A DNA stretch of 64,000 bases, taken from Margaritispora aquatica. Taxonomy: Eukaryota; Ascomycota; Leotiomycetes; Helotiales; Discinellaceae. Each line of letters opens with the position of its first letter. The first letter of the stretch is position 1. Below the pieces are notes generated by a model. The model was not told the origin of the DNA. It ran no database searches and saw only the letters and a list, made by a program, of their open reading frames with translations. The stretch is taken from the NCBI GenBank assembly GCA_007644065.1, contig VJWN01000007.1, positions 2,882,167 through 2,946,166 on the forward strand, given 5' to 3'. Shown piece after piece: positions 12,516 through 23,977 of the stretch. Position numbers and translations under genes: made by a program.

Positions 12516-13471
12516 CAGCTCTCAATACTTACCAATCTTCAGATTCCCAAACGGTAGCAATTTCAAGGTCAAGCGATCTTTGAGTTGGCCGATCGATAAA
12601 GCACTTTGATTTTCGGGAACGAAGCTTGATTTGAAGATGGAGGGATCAATGGATGAAATATATGCTTACGATATACGGTACTCGAGGAGAAGTGAGGGAG
12701 AGAGAGATGGTGATATGCTGTATCGGCACACCCCTTCCGCTGGGTATCTGCCCCACGGGAGGAGAGGCATCCCACTTCCGAAAATCATCGGAATGCCTAT
12801 CTCACATATCTCAGATATGTCAGATACCTCATACTCTATGCCACAGAACGCTCCAAATCCCTTGGATTTACGTGTGCTCAAGTGATGAATACAGCCATTT
12901 CCACCCACAGAGAGGAGTGGATATCCGATTCCGATCATACCGAACCTTGAATGGGGCATGGAGCCGTTGCGTGCTGGGTGCGTTTTACTGCGCAATCACG
13001 AATCCGCGGTTCTCACTGGTAGGAGGAACCAGACTGGCGAGTTGCGCGATACATATGGAGTAAGTGATTAGGTAAATTTCGCTTTGAGGATCGAGGTTCC
13101 GTCTTGTGGTTATTTTCTTGATTGTCTTTCCTTTTCCTTTCCGTTTCTTCCATTGCTCCATTGTTGGTTACTTGTGTATCGGTACCGTGGCTGTTAGTGT
13201 CCTTGTTGTTGAGTACTAGTACTTGAGTGAGTGGGTGCATTTAAGTGTTTGTGTCCTCGCTCTATCGGTGTCTTCTGTTTTAGTTTGCATAGACTTGGAC
13301 TTGGACTTAGACTTGAGAGAAAGGAAAGTGAGGAACAAATTGGATATCTCACGGCATTGAAAGAAAGGATTGTATCATTCACACATACACCAACTTAACG
13401 ACCACCACTACCAATACCACTGCCACTGCCACAGCCAACGATACCGACCTCAAAAGAGAACAATCGACACA
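11297..13471. other. Intergenic between KIN1 and the reductase gene
   Basis: About 2.2 kb without a supported gene. The first part is probably the 3' UTR of the kinase. It includes a CA microsatellite (12478-12513). Small ORFs on both strands are short, overlap each other and have no recognisable domains. Confidence 0.5.
12478..12513. repeat. (AC)18 dinucleotide microsatellite
   Basis: Uninterrupted alternating A and C over 36 bases, in an intergenic position. Likely length-polymorphic between strains. Confidence 0.95.
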
Positions 13472-14896
13472 ATGGCAATCTCAAAATTCCTCAATTGCTT
13501 CCTATGCGGAAGTTCGAGCACCTCAGACGAGAAAGATGCCCACGCCATCGTCCCAGTTACCTACTCCATCGAAGGCAAGAAAGTAAGCCAACGACCGACC
13601 GACTCAGCGGACTCACTCACCTCGTCTTCCTCCTCCATCAAGCCCAACTTCAGCAAAGACGAGAAGGAGAAAGTCGTCCTCCCATCCTCACCCGCGTCCT
13701 TATCGTCCAACGCAGCACTCATTGCACCACTTGCACCTGAACCGCTGAAGACCAGGAAAAACAGAGCCTTGGTCGTAGCTAGCAAAGGCACCTATGATAT
13801 CCTCGACGATGAGTTCCCCGTGCTCAACCATGAGAAGGAGGTGGTAATTCGGAACTTGGCGACGGGCTTGAATCCGATCGATTATAAGAGTGTCGATTAT
13901 AACTTCTGTCTGCCCTCTTTCCCGTGGGTTACCGGGAGAGAGATGGCGGGCGTGGTGGAGGTGGTCGGTAGTGAGGTTGAGGGGTTGAAGGTTGGGGATT
14001 TGGTGTGGACTAGTACGTTTTTCTCTTTACTCCCAGTTTGATTGCATTCCTATCCCAGTTGCCGTACTCTGTTCTCGGACAATCCCTACGCTCTACCCAC
14101 GAGAAACGAGTTCAAAGGAGTAAAAGCTAACACCTACAAAGGCACATACTACCGCGACCGCCGCGCAGGCTGCTTCCAAGACTTCGTGACAGTCCCCGCA
14201 CACACCGTGCTCCCGCTCCCCTCAAACCTAACCCCCGCCCACGCGGCCTGCCTCGGTGTCGCCGGCCTGACAGCAGCCATGACACTATGGCGCTGGCTCG
14301 GCGTCCCCATGCCCAGCACCCTCTCCTCCACCCCATCCGCACCCACCTCGCCCAAATACCTCCTCATCTGGGGCGGGTCGACCTCCACGGGGCAATTCGC
14401 CATCCAAATCGCCTCCCGCTGCTCCATCCCCGTCATCGCCGTGACGAGCGCCAAGACCGCACCACTGGTCCGCTCCCTCGGCGCTACGGTCGTGATCCGC
14501 GACGGCAAAAGCAACGAGGAAATCGTAGCTGAGATCCGTAGCATCGCAGCCGACGACGTCACGCGCGCCATCGACCTGGTCGGCACCAAGACCGCGGCGT
14601 TCTGCCTCCAGGCCCTCAGCGCGAGCAAGAAGAGCGTCTTTGCACCCCTGGCGATGATTGGCAAGGGCCAAGAAGTCCCGGCGACGGTGGACGTCGTGAC
14701 GGTGGAGATGAAGGCTTTCGTGCTGGATGAGGCGAGTCGAGTGTACGCCGAGGAACTGAATGCCCTGGTGGAGAGGGGCAACCTGAGGTTACCGGAGGTG
14801 GTGGTGCTTGAGGGGGGTGTGGATGCGGTTGTGGAGGGCTTGGAGAGGTTAAAGGGTGGGGATATGGGGGGAAGGAAGATGGTTGTTAGGTGGTGA
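13472..14896 (+). CDS. Zinc-independent medium-chain dehydrogenase/reductase (quinone oxidoreductase-like, 431 aa)
   Basis: Two exons, 13472-14012 and 14142-14896. Removing the 129-nt intron (GTACGT...CTACAAAG) joins KVGDLVWTS to TYYRDRRAGCFQDF. After a Ser-rich N-terminal extension of about 95 residues comes a GroES-like domain with NLATGLNPIDYKSVDY and GREMAGVVEVVGSEVEGLKVGD. Next is a Rossmann domain with LLIWGGSTSTGQFAIQIAS. The structural zinc cysteines of classical ADHs are not visible, which points to an NADPH-dependent enoyl or quinone reductase type. The substrate is unknown. The N-terminus (MAISKFLNCFLCGSS) has two Cys and could be lipid-modified, but that is speculative. GC content rises sharply in exon 2. 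Confidence 0.88.
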
Positions 14897-16341
14897 GTTT
14901 GAGTTTGAGTTTGAGGAGATTGGAGGTGAAGTGAGGTAGGAAGAGGGTTGGTGGGAGGGAGTAATTTGAGTTGAGATGGGATGGGATGAGATGAGATGAC
15001 GATATGTCAAAAAGGGCGTTTGGTTCGGTTCGGGATTAAGGGCATTTACAAAAAAAACATTTGCTGCATTCTAGGCGTTGAGAGGATAGAACTCATTCAT
15101 TCATATATGTAGATGAATGGGTTAGTTAGTATATAAGTACAACAACGACAACGATAGAGATACAAACATATAAAAGAGACATACAAACATACAAAAGAGA
15201 TGCATAGACAAAAGAGGCTTTATTTAGCAAATTCCATCTTTTGCCGGAAATCGGCTTTTGGTGGCTTGACTGCTTAACACTTAAGCATCAGTCAGTGTTT
15301 GGAGGATGCTCATAGTCGGTACTTCAGCTCGATTCAATCGATATGAGGTTTCTGATACTATATCATAAATCCGCCTATATCTCCTTAAAAAGAGCCGTGT
15401 CGTATGCGAATACACACTTCGCTTTCTCGTCTCTACTTTGCTCTCACTTTTCTTGATTTTTCTTGATCTTCTGAAGTAAGGTATGCTCGGCATAGTGGAG
15501 TCCGTAGACATGTATAGAATCTACAAGATCATCGTCAAATGACAGGCAGCTTGCACCCAAGGGCTGAGAGTTGCAGCAAGGCATCTTGGATGTGTGGATG
15601 GCGAAACAACAACCCGAGGTCTAGGAGGAATTGGTAGTATAGAATCAACGACGTTAACCCACTCACTCACTCACTCATGTAGTGAGAACGCAGCACGCAG
15701 GATTGAGACTCCACAACGCTGCCTTTCGGCTGGTCAACTCCTTGTGATGTTACACTATTCCGTTTGTTCTCCAATCAATATGCCTTTAATTGACAATCCC
15801 ATCACTTCCAACATACAAGCAGAATGTCTTTGACCTGGTCCTCAGACAAGTTAAACTCAACCTCCTTCTAACTCTGGCTTTACTCTTACACTTTACTCTA
15901 GCTTGACGTCTATCCACAGCCAAGAGACGGGACGAGAGAGACGTAGTCTAAGGGGGAGGAGCAGGTTGTTCGGCTAAGATAGACAACAGAGACGTGGATG
16001 AACAGACCAGTTTTTGCAGTGTTTTGGCTTAGATGCTTATCTCTAAATCCAAGATCCATCCATATTGATATTGCAGTATAATCGAGTACTCAAAGGGTGT
16101 ATGCTCATCCTGCTCAGCCATCGCATCTCCGATGGAATGGAGAGTTACTCGTGATGTAGTGGTGGTAATGGTGATGGTGAGAGTGAAAGTGGTGGTTATG
16201 GAGATAAGAAAGACGCGTAGTGTAGGGGAGTGGATATTAGGTAGGAGGATAGGTGGGAGTGTTTACGTAGGTAGGGTAGAGGTGATATGATATGATGCGT
16301 ATTGCGATAAGTACGAATTGGCACGGACAGAGGGAAAGATG

Positions 16342-16375
<34 letters not shown>

Positions 16376-16395
16376 TAGATAGATAGATAAATAAA
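16342..16395. repeat. (GACA)n-(GATA)n compound tetranucleotide repeat
   Basis: About eight GACA units run directly into four GATA units and then AAAT units. A compound microsatellite within a repeat-rich intergenic region. Confidence 0.93.
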
Positions 16396-17488
16396 TGTGG
16401 ATGGCGAGTAAGTAAGTACAAGCGAAGCAAAAGCAGGTAGCGCTGTACGACCTTGACTCCTTGACTCTTACACCAACAGCAGCACAGCATAGCACAGAAC
16501 CAGAGCTAGCGCCAGAAATACAACCCCACGAACTCAGATCGTCTTGACGTCCAAAGTCCAAGGTAATCTCACAAGCGTCAAGTTAGTCAGCAGAAAGTAG
16601 GACTACCTGCACCAACACACCAACTTAGAAACGGAACTGAGATTTAAGCCTTCAAGGCGGTACGGGATTATATTTAGCAAAGAGACCACTTGTCGAGGCT
16701 ATGTTTAGTCCTAGGCCTAGGTCGAGTCTCTTTCTCGTTCTCCTTCTTCTTGGTCTTGATGTTGGTCTTCATACTCGTCTCTTACCTCTTGAACCTACCA
16801 TACCATGCTATGCCATGCCTTTGTAGCTAGCTGGCTGGCGAGTGGATAGCCTTGGCTGCATTGTATTGTGCTGTGTTGTGTTGGTTGTGTTATATTGTAT
16901 TGTGTCATGTTGTATTGTATCTGTGGGCGACAAATGATAGGCCAGGCAATAAGCTGAGGAAATATATCTATATCTATTTGCGAAGACCGGGGAATAAAGA
17001 AGGAGATAGATAGAGAGATAATATACCATGTGCAGTGTGCAGTGTACACTGCACTCCACTGCCTCGCTAACTCATTCAGCAGGATATAGAGAATAAAACA
17101 GAGATAAAGCATATCGTAACACAGTGTACATAAATTAGAGGTACACTCTCAACTTTCCATAACCGTCTTATAAACGCGAGGGTAAGGTAGGGTTGTACGT
17201 CAAAGATGAGGGTTGGATATCAAAGACTAAACCGTAGACTAAATAAGATACAGCAAGAGAGATTACACGGAAGATACAAGGTAGCGGAGCGCAGCGCAGC
17301 TACTATCTCTCGGCTATGGCGGATCTCGTTGATACTTCGATGAATAGTGTAGGTAGGCCGATAGGTCGATAGATATCGAAGATGCCGCAACGTACTTACG
17401 TACGAAAATCGACAAATGGTCTCGCCATCCGAATCAAAGTGGCGACGACGATGACGACGATGACGAAAAAGAAGAATAAAGAAAATCC

Positions 17489-17522
17489 GACACGACACAA
17501 CACGACACGACACGACACGACG
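17489..17522. repeat. (CACGA)n pentanucleotide repeat
   Basis: Six to seven CACGA units, one degenerate (CACAA), in the same intergenic region. Confidence 0.88.
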
Positions 17523-18458
17523 AGAAAGAGCAACGAGAAAGAGCAACAGCAAGAGGAACATAGGAACAGTAAAATAACGTAAGGTAGAGAGAGAGCGAAA
17601 TCCCAAGTACTGGTAGTAGACAAAATCGACACGACAACGACACCATGATAAAGATCACGACGATATACTGCATCAATCGTTGGTAGTGAATAGTAGATTG
17701 TAGATATAGAGGGTAGACAGTGGAGAGTGGATGGGCATGAGAAGAGTTATCTATCTAGGTATACTATAAATCTATAGTGGAAGAGGATGCGAGATTAGAG
17801 TCTTTGGCTTTAATTAGAGGTTGGTGGACGACTACGTGTAGGTATGCTGCTGTGGATAAGCATACGAGGGAAGCTTCTTGTATGATATGAGATACGAGTA
17901 GAGGAGAGGACACGAGTGCTAGAAAGATCGACACAAGACACATACTGCTACGAGGATTGACGGTGACGTTCTGGTATCCTGTGAGGTACCAGGATCTGTC
18001 GCAGATCTCTCGCGAAGATCTGTTTACGTTGGGAATGTCTCAATATGCAAATCACTTAAAGGCAAGATAAGTTTATAAAGCAACGATATGTTGAGTAACA
18101 CTTCGATATGAAACAATCTGGGTCACCATCCCTTTAAAGAGGGGAGACACCAAGACCAAAAGCAAAATAACACCAGCTGAGAAGACTCGAAGCATGCCGC
18201 CGCATCGCCATCAAGATCTTCTGAAAGCATCCCTAAGAATCCTCCCTGAAGACATCTGTTGACTGGAGCAACGCCGTGCTGGAAGCCAAATTGGGTGTAT
18301 GAAATACAATGACACATGCAGAAAACAATATCCACGGTCAATAGCGTCATTACTGGACCCCTCGCCAGCTGCTACTATTGCCTCCTAGAGAGAAGAGCCT
18401 AATATCTTCCCCCCAATCCATGAGTTGCCGGCGAATGTGAGCAAAAGCAAATGGGAAG

Positions 18459-19247
18459 TCATCCCTGTGTACCGCCACCCCTCCTCAAAGCTACGCTCTT
18501 CCAATGATCCCGATCCGCCTTCAACTTCTCAATTTCGTCCTCCAAATCTTCGAATCGTTGCATCTTGCGTTGGCGAGACTTGCGAGCTGCCAAGGTGTTG
18601 CGCGCACGCTTCATAGCCACCGTGTCGTTGGGGTCTTCGACAATGATGGGAGGAAGTGGCTTGTCGCGCTTCTTTGCGTTGACACCAGAAACAGATGAGT
18701 GTGCACCAGGAGAAGATGATGATGTAGTGGGACGACGACGGCTTCGCAGAGTGTCTGCGAGCTCAAGCTCTTCTTCTGGGAGAAGAGGAGACTGTTCCAC
18801 GGTTTGCTGTTGGCGTTGTTGTTGTTCAGCAAGTTCCTCTTGAGGGAAAAGAGGGAACCATGGGTCAGCTGCGAGAGCAGAATCGAGTTCGCCGCCGCCG
18901 ATGAATGGAGAAACATCAAAATCTTCGGTGTAATCGGGAGATTCGTTATAGGTGGAAGGAGACGTCAAGTTGGTAAAGGAGGTTGAGTTTGGAGCAGAAA
19001 ATGTATCGCGACGTTGCAGATCTTGCGGAGAGATAGTACCCATGTTGATGGAGCTCGATGACAGGTTTGCGTTCATGTCGTAAGGTGTAACGGCTGGGGA
19101 AGAAAAGGCCGAGGCGAACGCATTATGTGTCGAGGCTCCGCCCTCGAAGGCGGTAAAATCATCTGGACCGAAGAGATCCATATCTGAAAGTTGTGAGTCA
19201 AGGATATCTGCATATCGTGATTCAAAACTCGTACCTTGCATAGCCAT
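18459..19247 (-). CDS. cpc1: bZIP activator CPC1/CpcA (GCN4 homologue), AUG-initiated form of 245 aa
   Basis: Exons are 19235-19247 and 18459-19183. The 51-nt intron (GTACGA...TTTCAG) is in frame and stop-free. Its removal joins MAMQ to DMDLFGPDDFTAFEGG, and the 245-aa product matches the length of Aspergillus CpcA. An acidic activation region precedes the C-terminal bZIP: basic region VAMKRARNTLAARKSRQRK, then the zipper start FEDLEDEIEKLK. It is the nuclear activator of amino-acid biosynthetic genes under amino-acid starvation. The first in-frame ATG is at 19247. The same frame stays open upstream for about 870 nt with protein-like sequence, so longer non-AUG forms are likely (see the leader entries). 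Confidence 0.92.
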   Translation of the reverse strand: MAMQGTSFESRYADILDSQLSDMDLFGPDDFTAFEGGASTHNAFASAFSSPAVTPYDMNANLSSSSINMGTISPQDLQRRDTFSAPNSTSFTNLTSPSTYNESPDYTEDFDVSPFIGGGELDSALAADPWFPLFPQEELAEQQQRQQQTVEQSPLLPEEELELADTLRSRRRPTTSSSSPGAHSSVSGVNAKKRDKPLPPIIVEDPNDTVAMKRARNTLAARKSRQRKMQRFEDLEDEIEKLKADRDHWKSVALRRGGGTQG

Positions 19248-19539
19248 GTTTGGAGTTTGCGGTATATTACCAGTTGATTGCGAGAACAAAGGGACTTGAG
19301 GACGAGTCTGGCGATGTTGTTGCAACGAAGCTGAGGATGAGGGCGCAGAAGAAGCGTAGAACTGCTGATGTTGCGCAGGATTATTAAACCGGTTGGTAAG
19401 ATTCGGGGTTGAGATAGAATGTCCAGTGGATTGAATTATCGCGGCGACCCTCTGATTCTGCAAGTGCGCTGCAGAGTTGTGTTGGGCTGAGTGACGACGA
19501 TGTTGATTTTGGCTAGTGAAAGCGTGTGAAGTGGACAAA

Positions 19540-19686
19540 CTAGGGGAACTGCGAACGCTCGGAGATCTCTCGAACAGAACAAAGTCCTGATGAGGCTGGA
19601 CCTGAGAGTTGGGACCGGAAAAGTCCTGTAGAAGATGTGTTTGCGGTGATTGTGCCGGCAGGCTCGATGAACTGGAGGGAAGCCAT
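19540..19686 (-). promoter_or_regulatory. cpc1 uORF2 (48 codons, optimal start context)
   Basis: The ATG at 19686 sits in ACCACCATGG, a near-ideal initiation context, and opens a 48-codon frame ending with TAG at 19540-19542. It is out of frame with CPC1 and about 290 nt upstream of its AUG. Size and position match the inhibitory second uORF of Neurospora cpc-1 (41 codons) and Aspergillus cpcA (53 codons). Confidence 0.7.
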
Positions 19687-19896
19687 GGTGGTTGGTTATC
19701 CGTAGTGAAAGAGGTAAACTCTTGTGGGGAAATGTTGGCGGTTGGAGGACTGAAGCTGAAGCTGGTAGCTATGCTTGAAGTCAAAGTTTCCTGGGAGGGA
19801 AAGTTTGAGCTGTAAAGTTGAGGGGAGTGGGGTTGGTGGTTTGAAAGTTGGGGTGAAATGTTGACGGTTGTCAAAGTAGTCGGGAAGACTGGAGAT

Positions 19897-19905
19897 TTAG
19901 AACAT
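19897..19905 (-). promoter_or_regulatory. cpc1 uORF1 (two codons, ATG TTC TAA)
   Basis: This is the first ATG in the cpc1 leader downstream of the CPRE-like site, and it is followed after one codon by TAA. A very short first uORF that permits reinitiation is typical of the GCN4/cpc-1/cpcA leaders. Confidence 0.6.
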
Positions 19906-20211
19906 GATGGGCGCCGTGGTCTTTGTTGTATGATTGTGTTGTTCTGAATGATGTGGGATGTTGGAGAAGAAGGGAAAGAGAAAAAAATGGTTGTGGGAGG
20001 GCCTTGAACTATTAAGTGTTGCCTGGTGTCAAGCCGCAGCAGCCTAGGAATTGAAGCGAGGCTTGGTCCGCTAAGCTTCTTTGAGAGGAGGCCTCGTGCT
20101 GATGTAATGCGCCCCAATTATCACGAGGACAACCGATGTTCTATTGGATGGGCAAGGCAGGAGCGGGTAATAGGTGCTTCTGTTGGCTGAAAAGCGGCAT
20201 GCCATCCAGTA

Positions 20212-20218
20212 TGAGTCA
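20212..20218. promoter_or_regulatory. CPRE-like GCN4/CPC1 binding site (TGAGTCA)
   Basis: TGAGTCA lies upstream of the cpc1 leader and matches the core bound by GCN4/CPC1 (TGA[C/G]TCA). It could mediate autoregulation of cpc1. One 7-mer alone is weak evidence, but the position fits. Confidence 0.5.
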
Positions 20219-20871
20219 CAGCGGAATCGAGAGGAGATTACGAGGGAGGGGGATTGGTGGGCAGTGGTGGGCAGTGGTAGGCATTGGTAGACATTGGTAT
20301 GGGAATTGGGAGGAATTGACGAAAGAAAGAATACCGAGGATAACTGTTGACAATACATTTACAACTCAATACCTTCACATTGATGGATTCGTCTTATCGT
20401 AAACTGATGGTATATTGATGCTCATTTTTATATTTCTCGAATTTGTACCATCTCCTCACGACTTTTGCCCATCAAGATGTTACGGAGGGGTGTTGGCCGT
20501 TCTCGACGCTTGGTCCCAAGAAAAGCAGAAGAAAGCCCGGCGGATCAGCCAGAATAAATCGGAATAAATCAGCCTGGACTAAAAACTAAAAGTGTGTCCA
20601 GATGTCCAGATGTCCATCCATGTCTCAAATGTCTCAAATGTCCCAAATATCCCAAATATCCCGCCAAGCCTCCGCCAAGCCAGGATAAGAAGGAGATTGT
20701 CGATTGTTCGATTGTCGATAAGCGATGGATGGATACCTTGTGGAGTACAGTACGTACAGAATAATAAATACGGAATAATGAATGATGTGAATACGAAGTG
20801 TTGAAAAAATGGTACTGAAACACCCGCTTATCCAAAGTTGTTTATTTATTTATTTTTATTTTATCCAAAAG

Positions 20872-20916
<45 letters not shown>

Positions 20917-22766
20917 GCTTTTCATTCAACTTGATCTTTAATATCTCTGATTCTCCTTTCACATTCATGTCTCATTCAATTACCTACCTACCTCAGCTCA
21001 GCTCAGGACACTCCAGCCTCAGGTCTCACTCCATCCATCCAAAGAACAACGACACTGCCACTCATCCTCATCACTCATCCTTCGAATCCTGAGACGAAAC
21101 ACCAAAGTATCAAAAAGCATATGGAGACTTAACCATTTTGGGCCCGCCGAACATTTTCATTTTCGGGTGCATGTCGCAGCATTTCGCAGTCGCGGCAAGA
21201 CAGTGCCGCCTTTGGAAAAAAAAAGTCCATAATTCCCCGGCGAGCCAAAATCATGCTGACCGAACGAAGGGCCTCCTCCCCTCTCAGCCGTTTCTGCTTC
21301 TCCTTCTGCTTCTGCTTCTGTTTCTGTGTCCCCGTTGTCCGTTTCCCCCGTTATCTTCCAGGATCCCTTCCAGGATCCCTTTCCTTCACGCCGACTACGA
21401 ACCCCACCTGGTCAAAAAAAAATTATTGACACGAACGCCCTTTGCTTGACAATATCATTTGTTGCTTTGTCCTTTGAATCGCTCGTCGTCGTCCTCACTC
21501 AATCTTTTTGTATTATTAATTTTCATTTTCCTTATCACAAAAAAAAGAGGGACCGATGCACGTGAGTGAATCTAGAAAGTGGAAAAGAAAAAAAAAAATG
21601 GTATCTCTCCAGCTTTCATCTCCACGATCTCACTCAGCCTCCTCATGTCCCTCTGATACTGATACTGTACCCCACACTTCATCCAATCTGTTTTGTTCTG
21701 TCCTCACCTTTTTGCTTTGGCTGACAATCTCGTGTGTGACTCATTCATCTGTCCTTTTCCCGTGTTTGGTTTGCATTTGGAGTGCATTGCAGAGCCAATT
21801 GCGATGGTTTCGAGAGACATATGGATATGATTGGCCTATGCAACTCTGCGGACTTTCAGACTTGCAGTGCTCTAGTCTCGAAGTGCGCAGGAGGCTGCAA
21901 ATGGCTGATTCTCCATGCTTACGTGAACAGGTATTTCTCGCATGGCATCGGATTTTCGATCCGGCTAAATACCTCTCATGGACTTGCATATTGAGAGGAG
22001 ACAGGGAGCTGGAATCATTTGTCCTATATGCGAATGTGTAACCGCGTCCTGCACAATGGATCATCACGTTCAACTTCTAATTGTGTGCTGGTGATGTGCT
22101 GGTGATGGATGAAGTCGTCCTGTCCGCCTATGAGATTGAGATTCAGAGTCGCATGTCCTTTACTTTCTATGATACGAGAAGCTCAAGTGAGCAGAATGTT
22201 GGTTCTTTGAAAGCTGACCTCTATCGAAGTCTCAAAATTTGAACAGTTTGAACCTTACCTGCTCCTGGGAAGTACTTTCTTTACTGGGTAGTACTAACTT
22301 GACCCCTCTCACATCATCGAAGCCAACCAGCCAGCCAGCAAGTAACAATCCGAGTCACGTTCCGTCACCTTCTCCCCTGACGGCAAGCAGTTTCCAAGCT
22401 TCCAAGTATCCGATCATTAGTACTCGAAAGCCATACGAATATTCTTTAGCTGCCTCCTGATTATCGGGCAAATTGTTCAGCAACTTAAAACGGCAATCTT
22501 GTTATAGGGCATTCATCTGGGGGAATTTCATTCTTTGGCTTTGAACAACGAGCAAAGCTTGCCATTTAGAATTAAGAGAAATGTCTTTTTCTTGCAGAGT
22601 CCTAGGGAACCATCAAAGTTATACACGCTTCTTTTGTCTTCGCTCTTAGGAGGGGAAGAGGCCATGTACAATACAGAGTGGTCAATAAACAATAGCAATA
22701 CAACATCCGTATCGGAGCTAACCTTTGGCCAGGTGTCTCTTGGCTAAGCCCTTCTTTGGTGGTATC
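20219..22766. other. Intergenic region upstream of cpc1
   Basis: About 2.5 kb without a gene I can support. It contains the distal cpc1 promoter, degenerate tandem ATGTCC/CAAATGTC/CCAAATAT units (about 20590-20660), a CA microsatellite (20874-20914) and T- or A-rich stretches. ORFs at 21556-22041 show no domain and no credible splice structure. Confidence 0.45.
20874..20914. repeat. (AC)20 dinucleotide microsatellite
   Basis: Uninterrupted AC repeat over about 41 bases, intergenic. Confidence 0.95.
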
Positions 22767-23358
22767 TCAGGAGATGTCCGACCCCGAAGTGCCGACAACA
22801 GTATCGTTATTGCCTGTTTCTCCATCCGCTCCTCTCTCTACGTATCCCGTAGCTCCAGTTCTCCCAGCGGCGGCATCATAGATGTTGTTCCATGGGCTCT
22901 GCTGCTCGGTTTCGTTCACCCACTACATCACTGAAGTTAGTGCTTTCCTTTCGTTCTAGTCCATTGTGCTCGGAGCTTCATCACTCTGTCACCCTCAGGT
23001 GAGAGAATCCATAGGATACAGAGAGGGCTGGGTGGCTATGGAAGGAATTGCTCACGCGTTGCATTGGGGTCAAGTTATCATTCTGATTGTTCGCTTCTCC
23101 AGTTGCTGTCTGTCCCGTGGTGTTCCAGACTGGCGGCCAAGTTGGCCAGGTTCGTGGGATATTGACATGAAGCTCGCTGTTGGAGGTAGTATCCTGCGCC
23201 TATGGTTGGGTCAGTCTGGGTATATCTTTGAACGCGTCAGAGTGTATTGAACATACTTGCGAGGCTTTCTTCGATGTTGTTGCCGAGGATCGACTTGTTG
23301 GTGGAGACCTCTGGGAGGGCTCAGGTGAGGCTCGGGCTTTGATTGGTTGCTCAGACAT
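22767..23358 (-). CDS. Unrecognised small protein (133 aa, 3 short exons)
   Basis: Exons are 23257-23358 (34 codons), 23056-23199 (48 codons) and 22767-22922 (51 codons plus stop), all in phase 0. Intron 1 (57 nt) has GTATGT, a CTGAC branch site and a TAG end. Intron 2 (133 nt) has GTGAGC and TAG. The N-terminus is Ser/Pro/Lys-rich and looks disordered (MSEQPIKARASPEPSQRSPP). It is followed by RTWPTWPPVWNTTGQ, then LTPMQRWVNETEQQSPWN, then DAAAGRTGATGYVERGADG. Clustered Trp and clean splice joins favour a real gene over chance. I do not recognise the family and see no signal peptide or membrane segment. It is divergent from the Clr5-TPR gene. Confidence 0.65.
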
Positions 23359-23977
23359 ATTGTGAATGAACTGCTATTTCTTAAATATTGTCTGGCGAGG
23401 TGCTTGCTTGGAGTATAGCTTTATGAGTTCGGAGGTCCATCTTTATAGATATTTTACTTTTCGGGTGGATTTTGGACAGACGATGGGCAAATGCCAACAA
23501 CGTGGATGGAATACTTCAAAATTGGGACTTTTGTAAAGCTTAGTAGGGGGTGAAGGTGATCCTGTTCGACTTGACGAGCCACTTCTTGAGGTGCGCATTC
23601 GTACTTTTGTGGCAACCAATCGATGTTCGGTACAGCAGAGCTCTTGGCAGTGAATTGGGACTTTTGCAAGATGTGTAGACGCGCCCAATCACCTCGTCCC
23701 CAAATCAGTGCTAGCTATGGACGCCACCAGTCTACCGCGTCACCGCTGATCAGGATCAGGCTGTACCTTCGAACAATATTTTTTTATACCATTGACATCT
23801 CTCTTGTAGTGCTCTTTCCTATGGCCCAGACTTTACTCCTCTACATCTACTGCCCCAAGACCACAAATCAAACCGTCGTCTTTCTTCGTAGCGACCCCAG
23901 TGCCTGCTCCTGCAATATTTGACGGTAACCAGACCCATACTGAATGTTAGGCAAGCTTGACACCAGCCCCGCGAACA
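23359..23977. other. Divergent intergenic region
   Basis: About 620 bases between the 133-aa gene and the Clr5-TPR gene. It probably holds both promoters. No further exon is supported. Confidence 0.5.

Larger units (their letters stand above)
14897..18458. other. Long convergent intergenic region rich in simple repeats
   Basis: About 3.6 kb between the 3' ends of the reductase and CPC1. It is filled with purine/pyrimidine-biased low-complexity DNA, including GACA/GATA repeats (16342-16390) and a CACGA repeat (17489-17522). Both strands give only short low-complexity ORFs. I see no exon with splice sites and no RNA gene that I can name. Confidence 0.5.
19248..20117 (-). promoter_or_regulatory. 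cpc1 leader with stop-free, possibly non-AUG-translated N-terminal extension
   Basis: Upstream of the CPC1 AUG, the CPC1 frame has no stop for about 870 nt and no ATG; its outermost near-cognate codon is TTG at 20117. The translated part looks like protein (for example QNQRVAAIIQSTGHS and QFYASSAPSSSASL). Work on Neurospora cpc-1 reported the same arrangement: a stop-free leader of more than 700 nt, conserved N-terminal extensions and initiation at near-cognate codons. The match to that case is my inference. The real transcript start is not known. Confidence 0.65.

Noticed and set aside
14149..14781. 210-codon minus-strand ORF in the reductase gene
   Set aside because: Antisense to the GC-rich second exon, which encodes a clear Rossmann domain on the plus strand.
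18459..20117. A 552-aa CPC1 starting at 20117 as an ordinary AUG protein
   Set aside because: The codon at 20117 is TTG and there is no ATG in frame before 19247. The upstream part is treated as a leader with possible non-AUG initiation.
21556..22041. 161-codon ORF upstream of cpc1
   Set aside because: Starts in a low-complexity A-rich run, with no domain features and no splice sites. Likely chance.
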